DNA of 8,793 nt from an uncultured Collinsella sp. (GCA_902496775.1 CABVCF010000083.1:1-8793); one strand, 5' to 3'; counted from the stretch's first letter, positions 1 to 7,025 are shown. The notes: a model not told the origin generated them from the sequence alone. Translations and numbers: made by a program.

Positions 1-1
1 G

Positions 2-2614
2 CAGCGGATCACGCTGAAGGAGGGCTCGACCGCGGCCGACCTCTCCGAGCAGCTGTTCAAGCGTGCCGGCCTCAAGGCCGATTACAACCCCAACGGCAGC
101 TGGGGCTGGGCACTCAACTCGATCACGTCGCCCTTCGACTCCGGCCGCACGCTCGCCTACGACTCGGCGACCGGCGCTTACTGGCAGCTGTTCGTCAACG
201 GCAGCGCCTCCGACGCCGGCGCGGGCGGCTACACGCTCAAGGACGGCGACTCCGTCGTCTGGTGCTACTCGAAGTACGGCGACCCCGCGCCCGAGCAGGT
301 TTCCGTCACGATGGAGATTATTGGCAAAAAGGCCGGGATGGCTCAGCGTTGGACGAGCCCGTCGACCCAGGTGTTTGTTAAGGGCACGTCGATCAAGGAT
401 GCCTCCGCTACCTATTTCGACGCCCTTGGCATCGAGTCCAAGATGTACGACCAATTCGGCTATTGGGGTGTCCATAGCCTCGTTTCTCCGCTTGATGGTA
501 CCGAGCTGTCCGGCGCTTGGTCGTTCTTTGTCAACGGCGTTCCTGGAACTCAACTCGATAACGACTACGTGCTTAAGTCGGGCGATAAGGTCGTTTGGGC
601 TTACGCCCCTGGGGATACTTTGCCCGGTGTCGACAACGTTGTTCTTAATCCGAGCGCTGCACGCCCTAACTGGGATAGCGACTGGTCGGGCTTTACAAGT
701 GCCGACAAGGTTACCGACGCACCTGTGCCCACTAAGGATGCAGATGAGAAATGGGTAAGCGAGCTTAAGACGCGTGCGGACGGCAATAAGGGTGTTTCCG
801 ATGCGTTGCTGATCGGTGACTATCTCTATGTGGCAGTTGGTTCTAAATTGCTCAAAAAGGATGTCGAGACGGGCAAGACCGTTCTAGAGTCACCTTTGGC
901 TGCTGCAATTGATTCCACCTCACGCATGGTATATACCAATGGTGTTGTGCTTGTTCCGCTTTCAGGCGGTCGTCTTCAGGCCTTAACGGTTGATGTGCTT
1001 GCGACGGTTTGGGTTACCGATGGGTTGCCGGCCGGTCCCGATGGCGCGCAGCAGTCGCTTGCTTCTGTTTCGGTTCGCGATGGCTATGCCTATTTTGGTA
1101 CCGCTTCGGCCGATTGGATTGACTCGAGTGACGGCTACCTGCTTTGTGTTCGTATTTCTGACGGTAAAGTCATGTGGCAGCACAAGAATGAAAACAGCAA
1201 GGGCTATTACTGGGCTGGCATGGCGTTCTCGGGCGACTATGGCGTTATCGCGGATGATTCAGGCACTGTCAGCACGGTTGATCCTTCGACTGGAAAGACC
1301 GTAGCAAAGCTTAAGATCGCCGATCGCGTTCGCGCGAACGTGCTTGTTGATGGGGCTACTGCTTACGTTGTGAGTGCCGATGGCACGCTCCATAAAATTG
1401 CTATCGCTAATGATGGGGCCCTTTCAGAACTGGGTAAAGTTACGTTTGGCAGCAGCTCGACCTCTACACCCGTGTTTGTCAACGGTAAGATTGTAGTTGG
1501 CGGCACGTCGATTGAGTCCTTTATGGGCGGTCCCCAAAACAGTCTTACGAGCCACTATGGTCAGCTTGCAATTATCGACGCCGATACGCTTACGGTCGAT
1601 TATTCAATTTATAAGGCAGACGGTAACTTCATCCGCGAGGATTCTTCTGCAAGTGGTTTTACGGGCAGCGGCGATGTTAAGTCACAGCCTGTGGTTTCCA
1701 TTCAAGATGGTCATACCTATGTATACTTTACGTCCAACAATAATCCTGGCGGCATTTATCGCTATCGCATAGGTGACGAAGAGGCTGAGCTGCTCTATAG
1801 ACCGTCGGCCGAGAACCAGCAGTACTGCATGTCGTCGATTTCGGTCGGTTCTGATGGTTCACTCTACTACGCTAACGATTCGGGCAAGTTGTTCGCGATT
1901 AAGGGAAATGGCCAGAAGGTCAATCGCTATACTGTCTCGTTTGACGCAAATGGTGCAGATTCTATTGTGCTCGATTCCCAACGTATTAAGGCTGGTAAAA
2001 CTGCTACGGAGCCTGCTGTAAAACCGCGTCGCAAGGGCTATACCTTCGGCGGTTGGTATACCGATGAGGCGTGCACGCAAGCGTATGACTTCAGTACGCC
2101 GGTGACGGCCGATCTGACGCTGTATGCCAAGTGGACCAAGAATGCCACCAATTCTGGTGACAATGGCGGTTCTGGCTCCAGCGGCGGCAGCGGTTCTGGT
2201 ACTGGTACCGGCACGGGCGCTGGTACGGGTTCCGGCGCTGGTTCCGGCTCTAAGGGCCCGCAGGCCGGCGGCGCTATCGCCCCGGGTCAGAAGCCGGTGA
2301 CCAAGACGACGGTGTCGACCAAGACCGAGACCAAGGAAAACAAGTCCGACAAGAAGGGCTCCGATAAGTCCGACAAGAAGGATGAGAAGAAGTCTGAGAA
2401 GAAGGACAGCAAGTCCGACAAGAAGTCCGATTCCAAGTCCGATACGGGCGCTGCTTCCACGACCACTGCTAAGAAGTCCTCTGGTGCTTCCGAGCAGGAG
2501 ACGGGCACCAACCCGCTCGCCATCGTTGGCATCGCCGCCGGCGTGATTGGCCTTGCGCTCATCGCCGTCTTCGTGCTGACCAAGCGCGGCAAGGGTGACG
2601 GTAATGCCCGATAA
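2..2614 (+). CDS. Multidomain cell-surface protein with DUF4430 domains, beta-propeller and C-terminal membrane anchor (5' partial)
   Basis: The reading frame is open from base 2 with no start codon in the window, so the N-terminus lies upstream. The ATG at 311 is internal: the 103 codons before it encode a clear DUF4430 (transcobalamin C-terminal-like) domain ending in the VVWCY signature. In-window residues run: DUF4430 copy 1 (about 1-97), DUF4430 copy 2 (about 100-203, ending KVVWAYAPG), a beta-propeller of PQQ/WD-like blades (about 245-640, with repeated G-DG-LY and D--TGK motifs), an InlB/Listeria-Bacteroides repeat (about 641-713, GYTFGGWYTDEAC and LYAKW), a Gly/Ser/Thr linker (716-763), a Lys/Ser/Asp linker (766-829), one hydrophobic helix (about 837-860) and a basic tail. 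This is the layout of an extracellular protein held by a C-terminal membrane helix. I see no LPXTG. Function is unknown; ligand or surface binding is an inference. GC at third codon positions drops sharply near base 299. Confidence 0.88.
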   Translation, partial: QRITLKEGSTAADLSEQLFKRAGLKADYNPNGSWGWALNSITSPFDSGRTLAYDSATGAYWQLFVNGSASDAGAGGYTLKDGDSVVWCYSKYGDPAPEQVSVTMEIIGKKAGMAQRWTSPSTQVFVKGTSIKDASATYFDALGIESKMYDQFGYWGVHSLVSPLDGTELSGAWSFFVNGVPGTQLDNDYVLKSGDKVVWAYAPGDTLPGVDNVVLNPSAARPNWDSDWSGFTSADKVTDAPVPTKDADEKWVSELKTRADGNKGVSDALLIGDYLYVAVGSKLLKKDVETGKTVLESPLAAAIDSTSRMVYTNGVVLVPLSGGRLQALTVDVLATVWVTDGLPAGPDGAQQSLASVSVRDGYAYFGTASADWIDSSDGYLLCVRISDGKVMWQHKNENSKGYYWAGMAFSGDYGVIADDSGTVSTVDPSTGKTVAKLKIADRVRANVLVDGATAYVVSADGTLHKIAIANDGALSELGKVTFGSSSTSTPVFVNGKIVVGGTSIESFMGGPQNSLTSHYGQLAIIDADTLTVDYSIYKADGNFIREDSSASGFTGSGDVKSQPVVSIQDGHTYVYFTSNNNPGGIYRYRIGDEEAELLYRPSAENQQYCMSSISVGSDGSLYYANDSGKLFAIKGNGQKVNRYTVSFDANGADSIVLDSQRIKAGKTATEPAVKPRRKGYTFGGWYTDEACTQAYDFSTPVTADLTLYAKWTKNATNSGDNGGSGSSGGSGSGTGTGTGAGTGSGAGSGSKGPQAGGAIAPGQKPVTKTTVSTKTETKENKSDKKGSDKSDKKDEKKSEKKDSKSDKKSDSKSDTGAASTTTAKKSSGASEQETGTNPLAIVGIAAGVIGLALIAVFVLTKRGKGDGNAR
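2149..2470 (+). repeat. Low-complexity coding microrepeats (Gly/Ser/Thr then Lys/Ser/Asp linker)
   Basis: Inside the surface-protein gene, 2149-2290 is built of short GGTTCTGGY/GGTACBGGY-type units coding for Gly-Ser/Gly-Thr pairs. Bases 2340-2455 repeat TCCGACAAGAAG-like units coding for Ser-Asp-Lys-Lys. The protein result is a flexible linker followed by a highly charged stalk in front of the membrane helix. Such tracts are prone to length change by replication slippage, so linker length may vary between strains (inference). The downstream gene carries a stalk of the same composition. Confidence 0.7.
2591..2603 (+). promoter_or_regulatory. Ribosome binding site deciding the ATG start of the second DUF4430 gene
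   Basis: AAGG at 2591-2594 lies nine bases before the ATG at 2604. It directly abuts the in-frame GTG at 2595, which is too close for ribosome binding, so ATG 2604 is preferred. The site lies inside the last codons of the upstream gene, suggesting translational coupling. Confidence 0.55.
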
Positions 2615-3479
2615 GCCCAAGGAGACCAACGGGCAACAGCCCGACTCCTCGTTTATCCAGCTCGACGATCCAAAGCAAAAGGGCGCCGCTTCGGCGGCGT
2701 CCGCTCCTCGACGGAAGGCGCTCCTTGGCGTTCTGACTGCCGCATGCGTCGTTCTGATCGTGGTCTCTCTGGGCTTTGTTCATCCCTCCGAGAGCGGTGC
2801 TTGGTCCATTGATTGGATCGTCCAGACCGTGGCGGGGGAGAGCATCGTCGCCAAGGATGGCAATGGGTCCGGCTCGACTGTCGCTTCGGGCAAGGCCGGG
2901 TCCAAGGATTCCAAATCTTCTGATGATACGAATGACGGGTCTAGGGGTTCTGACAAATCTGACTCCAAGAAAGATTCCGAGTCTTCGGACAAGGAATCGG
3001 ACAAGAACTCGGATAGCAAGAAGTCCGGCGAAAAAGGAGCAGGAAATAAAAAGACTGACAACAGTCAGTCGGCTTCTCAGAATTCGGCAACGTCCGGTGG
3101 GCCTTCTGCCGTTCCTGATAACAGTAATGCCCCCTCGGGCAACCAGAGCGTCTCTCAGGAGTCTAGCTACGTTACCGTGACTGTCTCGGTTACTTCGAGC
3201 GCTGTGGGCAATCCTGTGTCCGCTGGTGGTACCTACACCTTTAATGAGGGAGCAACTGCCTACGACGCTCTCTGCGCGCTGGGTATTTCTATAAATGCGC
3301 GTGGCTCGTCGTTTGGCACTTATGTTGCCGCCATCGGTGGCCTGGCCGAGAAGGATGAAAACTATGGAAGCGGTAGCGGCTGGTGTTATTCCGTCAACGG
3401 CACAACGCCCATGACAGCCTGCAGCAACTACGTTCTCTCAAACGGCGACAACGTGGTCTGGTATTACGTGACAGGCTAG
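2604..3479 (+). CDS. Membrane-anchored DUF4430-domain protein
   Basis: This 291-residue protein (ATG 2604; an alternative GTG at 2595 adds three residues) overlaps the end of the preceding gene by 11 bases. Its layout is a short polar, probably cytoplasmic N-terminus with an Arg-Arg-Lys stop just before the helix, one membrane helix (about 38-59), a Ser/Asp/Lys-rich stalk (about 98-150), a Ser/Asn/Gln/Pro linker, and a C-terminal DUF4430/transcobalamin C-terminal-like domain (about 189-291) containing GATAYDALCALGI, GSGWCYSVNG and DNVVWYY. The domain should sit outside the cell. In vertebrate transcobalamins the related domain helps cap cobalamin, but most bacterial copies have no known ligand, so a vitamin role is only a possibility. 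The overlap and shared domain argue that it is co-expressed with, and works alongside, the upstream surface protein, which is anchored at the opposite end. Confidence 0.88.
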   Translation: MPDKPKETNGQQPDSSFIQLDDPKQKGAASAASAPRRKALLGVLTAACVVLIVVSLGFVHPSESGAWSIDWIVQTVAGESIVAKDGNGSGSTVASGKAGSKDSKSSDDTNDGSRGSDKSDSKKDSESSDKESDKNSDSKKSGEKGAGNKKTDNSQSASQNSATSGGPSAVPDNSNAPSGNQSVSQESSYVTVTVSVTSSAVGNPVSAGGTYTFNEGATAYDALCALGISINARGSSFGTYVAAIGGLAEKDENYGSGSGWCYSVNGTTPMTACSNYVLSNGDNVVWYYVTG

Positions 3480-3493
3480 GGGCCTCGACATAT

Positions 3494-3545
3494 CGTATAA
3501 AAACGGGCGGTTCGGACAAACATCCGAGACGCCCGTTTTTATACG
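3494..3545. terminator. Strong bidirectional Rho-independent terminator
   Basis: A perfect 16-bp inverted repeat (3494-3509 with 3530-3545) contains AAAAA on the left and TTTTT on the right of a GGGCG/CGCCC core. A further 5-bp inner stem (3512-3516 with 3523-3527) leaves a six-base loop. It starts 14 bases after the stop of the second DUF4430 gene and ends four bases before the repeat array. The A and T tracts let it work on either strand. Confidence 0.9.
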
Positions 3546-3548
3546 AAT

Positions 3549-3873
3549 GGGACGTCATTTCCCAATCGAGGCTCAACCGGAAATTGCATCCTGCCCTGTA
3601 GGCGAATTCCGGGACGCAGCTTCCCGTTGGGGCGGGTTTCGGAAAGCGTGTTCCGCTCTGAGGGCTCATTCCGGGATAGACTTTCCGAAGCAGCGCCCAT
3701 TGGGAAGCTGCGGACCGTATTGGGCATCGATTTTGGGATGCGCTTTCCGCTAGAGCCACGTTGCGGAAGCTGTGTCCCGTTCTGAGGCTGCAATCTGGGA
3801 CGCGCTTTCCGCGGGGCGACCATGGGGAAACTACTACCCATTCCGACGCTGCGGCCCGCCTTGTGCGCTTTCC
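3549..3873. repeat. Phased array of alternating inverted 14-bp motifs, 62-bp period
   Basis: Ten motifs start at 3549, 3579, 3611, 3641, 3673, 3703, 3735, 3765, 3797 and 3826; a decayed eleventh is at 3860. Odd copies read close to GGGAYGCRNYTTCC on the + strand and even copies are its reverse complement. Written in one orientation, the last five bases YTTCC are present in all eleven. Copy 3 and the complement of copy 8 differ at one base of 14; copies 7 and 9 also differ at one. Spacing alternates 30 and 32, giving an exact 62-bp dimer through copy 9. Spacers of 16 and 18 bases are only weakly alike (the 18-base ones share a CTGAGGCT-like core). The array fills the gap between two convergent genes and their terminators. 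The layout is BIME-like; I do not recognise the family. It is not a coding repeat, as 62 is not a multiple of three. Confidence 0.85.
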
Positions 3874-3891
3874 TCGGCAGGCTCTGCAAAC

Positions 3892-3925
3892 AAAAAACCG
3901 GTTGGAACGGGAATTCCAACCGGTT
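3892..3925 (-). terminator. Rho-independent terminator of the - strand GtrA gene
   Basis: A perfect 12-bp inverted repeat (3896-3907 with 3914-3925, AACCGGTTGGAA) encloses a six-base loop. Read on the - strand it is followed by a run of six T (complement of 3892-3897). It lies 26 bases after the stop codon of the GtrA gene that ends at 3952. Confidence 0.9.
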
Positions 3926-3951
3926 ATACATTCAAGCAAATAGTGAATCGA

Positions 3952-4359
3952 CTACGACCGTGCGCCCTCGAGGAAGAAGCGGCGGCTGAAGTAGTTGTAC
4001 CAGGTGACGAGGAACGTGGCGATGGCCTTCATGGCCTGGTAGCCGATGCTCAAAAACGTGACGCCCACAAACATGTACAGGTCGTTGAGGCCCAGGCCGA
4101 TCACCGACAGGATGGTGAAGATCGTGAACTCGCGCTTGCGGCTCATGCCTTCGCGGTGGTCGAACACGTACTTCATGCTGAGCCAGTAGTTGACCACGAC
4201 GGACGTGATAAACGAAACCGTGGTGCTCATCAAAAAGTCGAGGTGGAACAGCTCGACGAGCGCAATGAGCATGCCCCAGTCGATGCCAAAGGAGATAAGA
4301 CCCACGACAGCAAACTTGAGGAACTGCTTGGTATGAGGTTGTGCCAGCGCCTTGCGCAC
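3952..4359 (-). CDS. GtrA-family membrane protein (paralogue 1)
   Basis: This 135-residue protein is typical in length for the GtrA/PF04138 family, with four predicted membrane helices (about 14-36, 43-62, 77-101, 107-125). Family hallmarks visible are the FLKFAVVG N-terminal segment, NYWLSMKYVF before the cytoplasmic loop, the HREGMSRKREF loop, and the closing YNYFSRRFFLEG. GtrA relatives take part in moving or handling undecaprenyl-phosphate-linked sugars for surface glycan modification; the substrate here cannot be read from sequence. The start is a GTG at 4359 with only a weak GGA upstream, and no other start codon lies in frame before the stop at 4402-4404. It follows a close paralogue in the same direction, separated by 219 bases that include a hairpin, so it may have its own promoter. 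Confidence 0.87.
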   Translation of the reverse strand: MRKALAQPHTKQFLKFAVVGLISFGIDWGMLIALVELFHLDFLMSTTVSFITSVVVNYWLSMKYVFDHREGMSRKREFTIFTILSVIGLGLNDLYMFVGVTFLSIGYQAMKAIATFLVTWYNYFSRRFFLEGARS

Positions 4360-4512
4360 GTAATCACATCCAATGCGTTGATGAATCGAGCAGAGGATAC
4401 TTTAGAGCTTTTACAAGGGAAACGTAAGGTCTTTGCCAAGAACTATATGAACTCGCCAAATTTTCAAGAGCTAATCCGCAAACGTTGAAAATTTGCCCGT
4501 AAACGAGCGACA

Positions 4513-4552
4513 CCCACGGACGATACTGCGCTGAGTGCGCGTCGTCCGTGGG
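4513..4552. terminator. GC-rich hairpin between the two GtrA genes, possible terminator or attenuator
   Basis: An 11-bp perfect inverted repeat (CCCACGGACGA, 4513-4523, with 4542-4552) encloses an inner GCGC/GCGC stem. It lies 26 bases after the stop of the second GtrA gene on the - strand. No T-run follows on either strand, so intrinsic termination may be weak. It could partly insulate the downstream GtrA paralogue or stabilise the upstream mRNA end. Confidence 0.5.
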
Positions 4553-4578
4553 CGCCGTAATGCTGCAGGGGTTTCGAG

Positions 4579-4974
4579 CTATTTTGTCTCGTCGCCCTCA
4601 AGGAAGATTTTTCGGGTCACAAAGTTGTAGACCATGACAAGCGCGGTGGCGCAGATCTTGGCGATATTGGCCTCGAGTCCCAGGCCGGCGTTGAGCGCCA
4701 GCACGATGCCGTCGTTGAGCACCAAACCGATCACGGACAGCACGACAAAGATGATGAACTCGCGGCGGCGGCTCATGCCTTCCTTGTGCGCAAACACGTA
4801 CTTCATGCTTGCGAGGTAGTTAAAGATGAGTGAGATGATAAAGCCGCTGGTGTTGGCGATTAGGATGTTGAGGCCCAGACCGTAGTGGAGCAGATTCATA
4901 ATGCCAAAGTCGATAACCGTGGCAATGACACCGACGATGCCAAATTTCATGATCTGCGCAAGGAGCTTTTGCAT
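4579..4974 (-). CDS. GtrA-family membrane protein (paralogue 2)
   Basis: With the ATG at 4974 this is a 131-residue, four-helix GtrA/PF04138 protein (MQKLLAQIMKFGIVG opening, NYLASMKYVF, HKEGMSRRREF loop, YNFVTRKIFLEG end). A TTG at 5037 would add 21 residues. I prefer the ATG because AAGG lies eight bases upstream, because the TTG has its GGGGA directly against it, and because GtrA proteins commonly begin a few residues before the KFGIVG segment. It lies 78 bases after the fbp stop in the same direction, so the two are probably co-transcribed. The central loop and third helix closely match the neighbouring paralogue (SMKYVF-H-EGMSR-REF and LSVIGL-LND in both), pointing to tandem duplication. 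It probably handles lipid-linked sugars in the cytoplasmic membrane; the substrate is unknown. Confidence 0.86.
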   Translation of the reverse strand: MQKLLAQIMKFGIVGVIATVIDFGIMNLLHYGLGLNILIANTSGFIISLIFNYLASMKYVFAHKEGMSRRREFIIFVVLSVIGLVLNDGIVLALNAGLGLEANIAKICATALVMVYNFVTRKIFLEGDETK

Positions 4975-4986
4975 GGTACCTGCCTT
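4975..4986 (-). promoter_or_regulatory. Ribosome binding site deciding the GtrA paralogue 2 start
   Basis: On the - strand AAGG (complement of 4983-4986) lies eight bases before ATG 4974. No comparable, properly spaced site precedes the in-frame TTG at 5037. Confidence 0.5.
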
Positions 4987-5052
4987 AAGCTGGCGCCGAA
5001 GCGCCGCGGGGATGACAAACTCAGCAAGTTTAGCCAATCCCCGCGGGTGGTG

Positions 5053-6969
5053 CTAGGCGCGCTCCTCGATAGCACCGTTTCTATATGCATCGAGCAGCTG
5101 ACGCAGGTCTTGGATTTGGCTGCGGATCTTGGCGCCAGTATCGGTGTCGCTCACCATGCGGCGACGGTCCGCTTGGTCAAAACGGTTGGTCTCGCTTTCG
5201 ATGTCCACGTTGCGCGTGAGTGCCTCGGCAACCGTCGTAAAGGCCCGGTGCGACTTGAGGCGGCAGCCGCGCGAGCTCGAGATGAGCGTATAGCCGGCGA
5301 TGCCCGTCTTGGGATGGTAAGCGCGGCAGAAGCCGCCATCGATGACCAGCAGCTTGCCCTCGGCGCGGATGGGCTGCTCGCCCTTGGTGGTTTTAACGGG
5401 CGTGTGGCCGTTGATGATGTGGCCGGTCGGCGAGCATGTCATGGGCGCGACGCCAAACTCGCGCATGATATCATCGCAGACCGAGGGCGACTTGGTAAGC
5501 GTAAAGTACGGATCCATTGGCTCGACCCAGGTGCTCTTATCGGCGATATAGGCGCGCTCAAAGGTACGCACCAGGCGTCCGCTGGCGGGTGAGTTAAAGC
5601 CAATCCACAGGTACCACATCCAGTCGAGGGCATCACGGTCGCCCACGCGCCAAGCGCGGCGGGCGATGTGGTCGCAAAAATCGAGATAATCGCGGCCAGC
5701 GTGCCAGGTGCCCAAGCAGTTCATGCTGCTAAAGGTGCCGTCTTCGTTGAGCGGAACGCAGCCGTGGAAGAGCAGGTTGCCGTTGGCGACCTTGTACATC
5801 GAGCCGTGGGAATAGAGGAAATCGATATGGCGATGCAGGTGATCGGCGGTGACAAACTCGGACACGAGCTTGTCGATGATGTGCTGCTCCCCGGGCGTGA
5901 GCGTGTAGGGGTCCGCCGGATCGACGGTGGGGAAGTCGTTGGTCGTGAGCGGCCACACACTGCCGTCGGCGAGCGTGACCGTGCCGGTGTCGTGATCGAT
6001 CTTGTCGAGCAGCAGGCGGTCGGTCATATCGAACTCGGGGTGGCGCTGGATAATCTGGCCCTCGAGCTTAAAGAGCAGCACGTTGATGGCCTTGATCAGC
6101 GGGGTGATGGACTCACCGGCGGTGTAGGTGGCATCGGCAAAGGCGACGAGCTCGCGCAGCGAGATACCGTAGTCGTTCTCCAGGATCTCGTAATTGTCGT
6201 AGCGCAGGTTGTTGCGCAGCACCGTGGCGATGCAGGCGGGCTCACCGGCCGCAGCGCCCATCCACAGCAGGTCGTGGTTGCCCCACTGGATGTCGAGCGA
6301 ATGGTAGGTGAGCAGGCGGTCCATAATCTTGGCAGCGCCGCCGCCACGGTCGAAGATATCGCCCACCAGGTGCAGGTGGTCGACGGCCAGGCGCTTGATG
6401 AGTGAGGCGAGCGACTCGATAAAGTCGTCGGCGCTTGCGGTCTCTAGGATGGACTCCACGATGCGCTCGTGATAACGCACGCGGTAGTTGTTCTCATCCG
6501 GATGCGTGTGCAGCAGCTCGTCGATGATGTAGGCGTAATCGCGCGGGATGGCCTTGCGCACCTTGGAGCGCGTATAGCGGCTTGAAAGTGAGCGTGCGAC
6601 CATGATGAGCTGGTCAAGCATCGTCTTGTACCAGGTGGGGGAGTCCTCGTGCCGGCTGCGGACCAGCTCGATCTTCTCGCGCGGGTAGTAGACGAGCGTG
6701 CACAGCTCGCCCTTTTCGTCAAAGGTGAGCGTGTCGCCAAAAATCTCGTCGACATGCTCGCGCACGACGCCCGAGCAGTTGTTGAGGATGTGCATAAAGG
6801 CTTCGTACTCGCCATGCACGTCGCTCATAAAATGCTCGGTGCCTTTGGGCAGGTTGAGGATGGCCGAGAGATTGATGATCTCGGTAAACGCGGATTGTTC
6901 GGTGGGGAACTGTCTCGAAAGCAGGCGCAGATACTTGAAGTCTTGCGGGTTGCGATCGAATGCGACCAT
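5053..6969 (-). CDS. fbp: Fructose-1,6-bisphosphatase, class III
   Basis: This 638-residue enzyme removes the 1-phosphate of fructose 1,6-bisphosphate to give fructose 6-phosphate, the committed step of gluconeogenesis, in the cytoplasm. It belongs to the Firmicutes-type class III family (PF06874, metallophosphatase fold), whose members are about this length. Visible metal-site motifs are SDVHGE (Asp50, His52), GDIFDRG (Asp204, Asp207), GNHD (Asn231, His232) and NGHTPVK (His522). LNLPKGTEHF near residue 38 and LLFHGCVP near 399 are also family-typical. The ATG at 6969 is chosen over an in-frame TTG at 7014 because a strong GGAAGG sits six bases upstream. All catalytic motifs are present, so it should be active. 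It is transcribed away from the degV-family gene and is followed after 78 bases by a GtrA gene. Class III enzymes often respond to metabolites such as PEP or AMP; that cannot be read here. Confidence 0.96.
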   Translation of the reverse strand: MVAFDRNPQDFKYLRLLSRQFPTEQSAFTEIINLSAILNLPKGTEHFMSDVHGEYEAFMHILNNCSGVVREHVDEIFGDTLTFDEKGELCTLVYYPREKIELVRSRHEDSPTWYKTMLDQLIMVARSLSSRYTRSKVRKAIPRDYAYIIDELLHTHPDENNYRVRYHERIVESILETASADDFIESLASLIKRLAVDHLHLVGDIFDRGGGAAKIMDRLLTYHSLDIQWGNHDLLWMGAAAGEPACIATVLRNNLRYDNYEILENDYGISLRELVAFADATYTAGESITPLIKAINVLLFKLEGQIIQRHPEFDMTDRLLLDKIDHDTGTVTLADGSVWPLTTNDFPTVDPADPYTLTPGEQHIIDKLVSEFVTADHLHRHIDFLYSHGSMYKVANGNLLFHGCVPLNEDGTFSSMNCLGTWHAGRDYLDFCDHIARRAWRVGDRDALDWMWYLWIGFNSPASGRLVRTFERAYIADKSTWVEPMDPYFTLTKSPSVCDDIMREFGVAPMTCSPTGHIINGHTPVKTTKGEQPIRAEGKLLVIDGGFCRAYHPKTGIAGYTLISSSRGCRLKSHRAFTTVAEALTRNVDIESETNRFDQADRRRMVSDTDTGAKIRSQIQDLRQLLDAYRNGAIEERA

Positions 6970-6981
6970 GAAACACCTTCC
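6970..6981 (-). promoter_or_regulatory. Strong ribosome binding site of fbp
   Basis: GGAAGG on the - strand (complement of 6976-6981) lies six bases before ATG 6969. It fixes the fbp start and makes the upstream TTG at 7014 unlikely. Confidence 0.7.
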
Positions 6982-6988
6982 GATGGGG

Positions 6989-7025
6989 CTGGTAAAACTG
7001 ATAAACAGCGTCAAACGTTTACCAG
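6989..7025. promoter_or_regulatory. Inverted-repeat operator candidate upstream of fbp
   Basis: CTGGTAAA at 6989-6996 is matched by its perfect inverse TTTACCAG at 7018-7025, with 21 bases between. The pair sits 20 to 56 bases upstream of the fbp ATG, where a repressor could cover the promoter or leader. The core TGGTAAA recurs three more times in the same intergenic region. Confidence 0.45.

Noticed and set aside
311..313. ATG 311 as the start of the first gene
   Set aside because: The upstream 103 codons are open in frame and encode a DUF4430 domain, and no Shine-Dalgarno sequence is seen before 311.
2500..2611. LPXTG-type sortase anchor in the first surface protein
   Set aside because: The C-terminus has a hydrophobic helix and basic tail but no LPXTG-like motif; a plain membrane anchor is the simpler reading.
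1859..2629. - strand frame of 256 codons opposite the surface-protein linker
   Set aside because: The Leu/Gly/Arg-rich product is the reverse reading of low-complexity coding repeats.
3549..3873. CRISPR array, suggested by a period of about 62 bases
   Set aside because: The repeats are not identical, alternate orientation, and conservation is limited to 14-base motifs. No unique spacers and no cas genes are seen.
3394..3939. Long - strand open frames across the repeat array (181 and 130 residues)
   Set aside because: They follow from the repeat's base composition. The 62-base period is not a multiple of three, the longer one runs through both terminators and into the end of the DUF4430 gene, and the Arg/Ser/Pro-rich product shows no domain.
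4442..4467. Promoter TTGAAA/TATAGT for the first GtrA gene on the - strand
   Set aside because: The spacer is only 14 bases, too short for a typical sigma-70 promoter, so I did not list it as a feature.
3772..4488. + strand frame of 238 codons
   Set aside because: It lies antisense to the first GtrA gene over most of its length and starts in the repeat array; the GtrA frame has clear family motifs.
5668..6405. + strand frame of 245 codons antisense to fbp
   Set aside because: It mirrors the strong codon bias of fbp and has no recognisable domain.
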